NCBI RefSeq assembly: GCF_947495315.1
Contig: NZ_CANLYD010000008.1
Coordinates: 62,001 to 126,000 of the forward strand
DNA: 64,000 bases
Origin: an uncultured Aquimarina sp.
GTDB lineage: Bacteria; Bacteroidota; Bacteroidia; Flavobacteriales; Flavobacteriaceae
Direction: 5' to 3'
Under the pieces are notes generated by a model that did not search any database, was not told the DNA's origin, and saw nothing but the letters and a program-made list of their open reading frames with translations. Shown one piece after another: positions 63,000-64,000 of this stretch (its first letter is position 1; each line of letters begins with the position of its first letter). The position numbers and the translations under genes were made by a program.

Positions 63000-64000
63000 A
63001 TGAAATCCCAAGACATCAGAAACCAATTTTTAGCGTTTTTTGAATCCAAAAAACACAGTATAGTGCCTTCTGCACCTATGGTGATTAAGAACGATCCAAC
63101 CTTGATGTTTACCAATGCCGGGATGAATCAGTTTAAAGAATTCTTTTTAGGAAACGGAATACCAAAAAATAATCGTCTTACAGATACTCAAAAATGCCTT
63201 AGAGTTAGCGGTAAGCATAATGATCTGGAAGAAGTAGGTATGGATACCTATCACCATACCATGTTCGAGATGTTAGGAAATTGGAGTTTTGGGGATTATT
63301 TCAAAACAGAAGCGATCGAATGGGCCTGGGAATTGTTAACAGAGGTTTTTGGGATTGATAAAGATATCTTATACGTTTCTGTTTTTGAGGGAGCAAAAGA
63401 TGAAAATCTAAATATGGATCAGGAAGCTTATGATTTATGGAAAAATATAGTTCCAGAAGATCGTATCATCATGGGTAATAAAAAAGATAACTTCTGGGAA
63501 ATGGGAGATCAAGGGCCTTGTGGACCTTGTTCTGAAATTCACGTAGATCTTAGATCTGAAGAAGAAAAAGCAAAAATACCAGGTCGCGACTTAGTCAATC
63601 AGGATGATCCATTAGTAGTGGAAATTTGGAATCTTGTTTTTATGCAATATAATCGTAAGGCAGATGGCTCTCTGGAAAAACTACCAGCACAACATGTGGA
63701 TACAGGAATGGGATTTGAGCGTTTGTGTATGGCTTTACAAGGTGTGAAATCTAACTACGATACAGATGTGTTTACACCACTAATCAGAGAAATAGAGACT
63801 ATTACCAATGCTACCTATGATAAAGATAGTTTGCCGACTGATGAAAACGGTAAAGTAAGTGTAGCAATCCGTGTGATTGCGGATCACCTTAGAGCCGTGT
63901 CATTTTCTATAGCAGATGGTCAATTGCCAAGTAATACGGGTGCAGGATATGTAATCCGAAGAATTTTGAGAAGAGCTATCAGATATGGATTTACATTTTT
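63000..64000 (+). CDS. alaS: Alanine--tRNA ligase, N-terminal part (cut by the window edge)
   Basis: The ATG at 63000 opens a frame that runs off the right edge. It shows the class II synthetase core: motif 1 region with MFTNAGMNQFKEFFLG, SGKHNDLEEVGMDTYHHTMF, motif 2 (MLGNWSFGDYF) and motif 3 (RVIADHLRAVSFSIADG, then GAGYVIRRILRRA). The editing and C-Ala domains lie outside the window. The enzyme charges tRNA-Ala in the cytoplasm. It diverges from the M23 gene. Confidence 0.98.
   Translation, partial: MKSQDIRNQFLAFFESKKHSIVPSAPMVIKNDPTLMFTNAGMNQFKEFFLGNGIPKNNRLTDTQKCLRVSGKHNDLEEVGMDTYHHTMFEMLGNWSFGDYFKTEAIEWAWELLTEVFGIDKDILYVSVFEGAKDENLNMDQEAYDLWKNIVPEDRIIMGNKKDNFWEMGDQGPCGPCSEIHVDLRSEEEKAKIPGRDLVNQDDPLVVEIWNLVFMQYNRKADGSLEKLPAQHVDTGMGFERLCMALQGVKSNYDTDVFTPLIREIETITNATYDKDSLPTDENGKVSVAIRVIADHLRAVSFSIADGQLPSNTGAGYVIRRILRRAIRYGFTF

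Overview
The window is low-GC DNA from a marine-type Flavobacteriaceae bacterium (Bacteroidota), possibly Aquimarina-like. The phylum call rests on type IX secretion (T9SS) sorting domains, a PorE-like OmpA protein, a GldM-type domain, choice-of-anchor proteins, flavobacterial lipoprotein signals and promoter -7 boxes of the form TAnnTTTG. The genus is a guess. I see no rRNA, tRNA, CRISPR array, insertion sequence or prophage.

Layout. (1) 1-7.6 kb: the 3' part of a sigma-54 activator, then a 1768-aa protein combining two alpha/beta-hydrolase-like segments, an M17-N-like segment and a CHAT protease domain. (2) 7.3-18.7 kb, all minus strand: a secreted S41 peptidase, an ECF sigma operon, a secreted serine hydrolase, a membrane AraC regulator, and a two-component pair (propeller sensor kinase plus LytTR regulator). 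(3) 19-25.7 kb: a SPOUT methyltransferase, a sodium/amino-acid symporter, a PorE-like OmpA protein and Era. (4) 26-32.5 kb: a 1602-aa repeat-rich T9SS cargo protein and a choice-of-anchor I lipoprotein. (5) 32.7-58.1 kb: an accessory island, described next. (6) 58.4-64 kb: core genes der, a stand-alone GldM-N protein, a MerR regulator, a CapA-like protein, an M23 peptidase and the 5' part of alaS.

The island is the main discovery. It holds an ECF sigma factor with a membrane-anchored, TPR-bearing putative anti-sigma factor. It also holds two envelope CHAT-TPR protease-like proteins, two T9SS-sorted receptor-L/leucine-rich proteins, a GG-leader peptide, a pair of YD-repeat/Rhs proteins, a lipoprotein/S41/lipoprotein operon, and three more GG-leader peptides. 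Its transcription units are preceded by one bipartite element, GGTAAC-N16-ACATAAAG, always with exactly 16 bases between the halves and usually a run of 3-6 G at its left end. I find six copies on the plus strand and one on the minus strand directly in front of the sigma gene. The layout promoter, genes, intrinsic terminator, promoter recurs. I infer an autoregulated ECF regulon that deploys surface proteins, candidate proteases, a polymorphic-toxin-like Rhs pair and bacteriocin-like peptides together. This could be an envelope-stress, self/non-self or antagonism system. The sigma-to-motif link is inferred from position and spacing, not shown.
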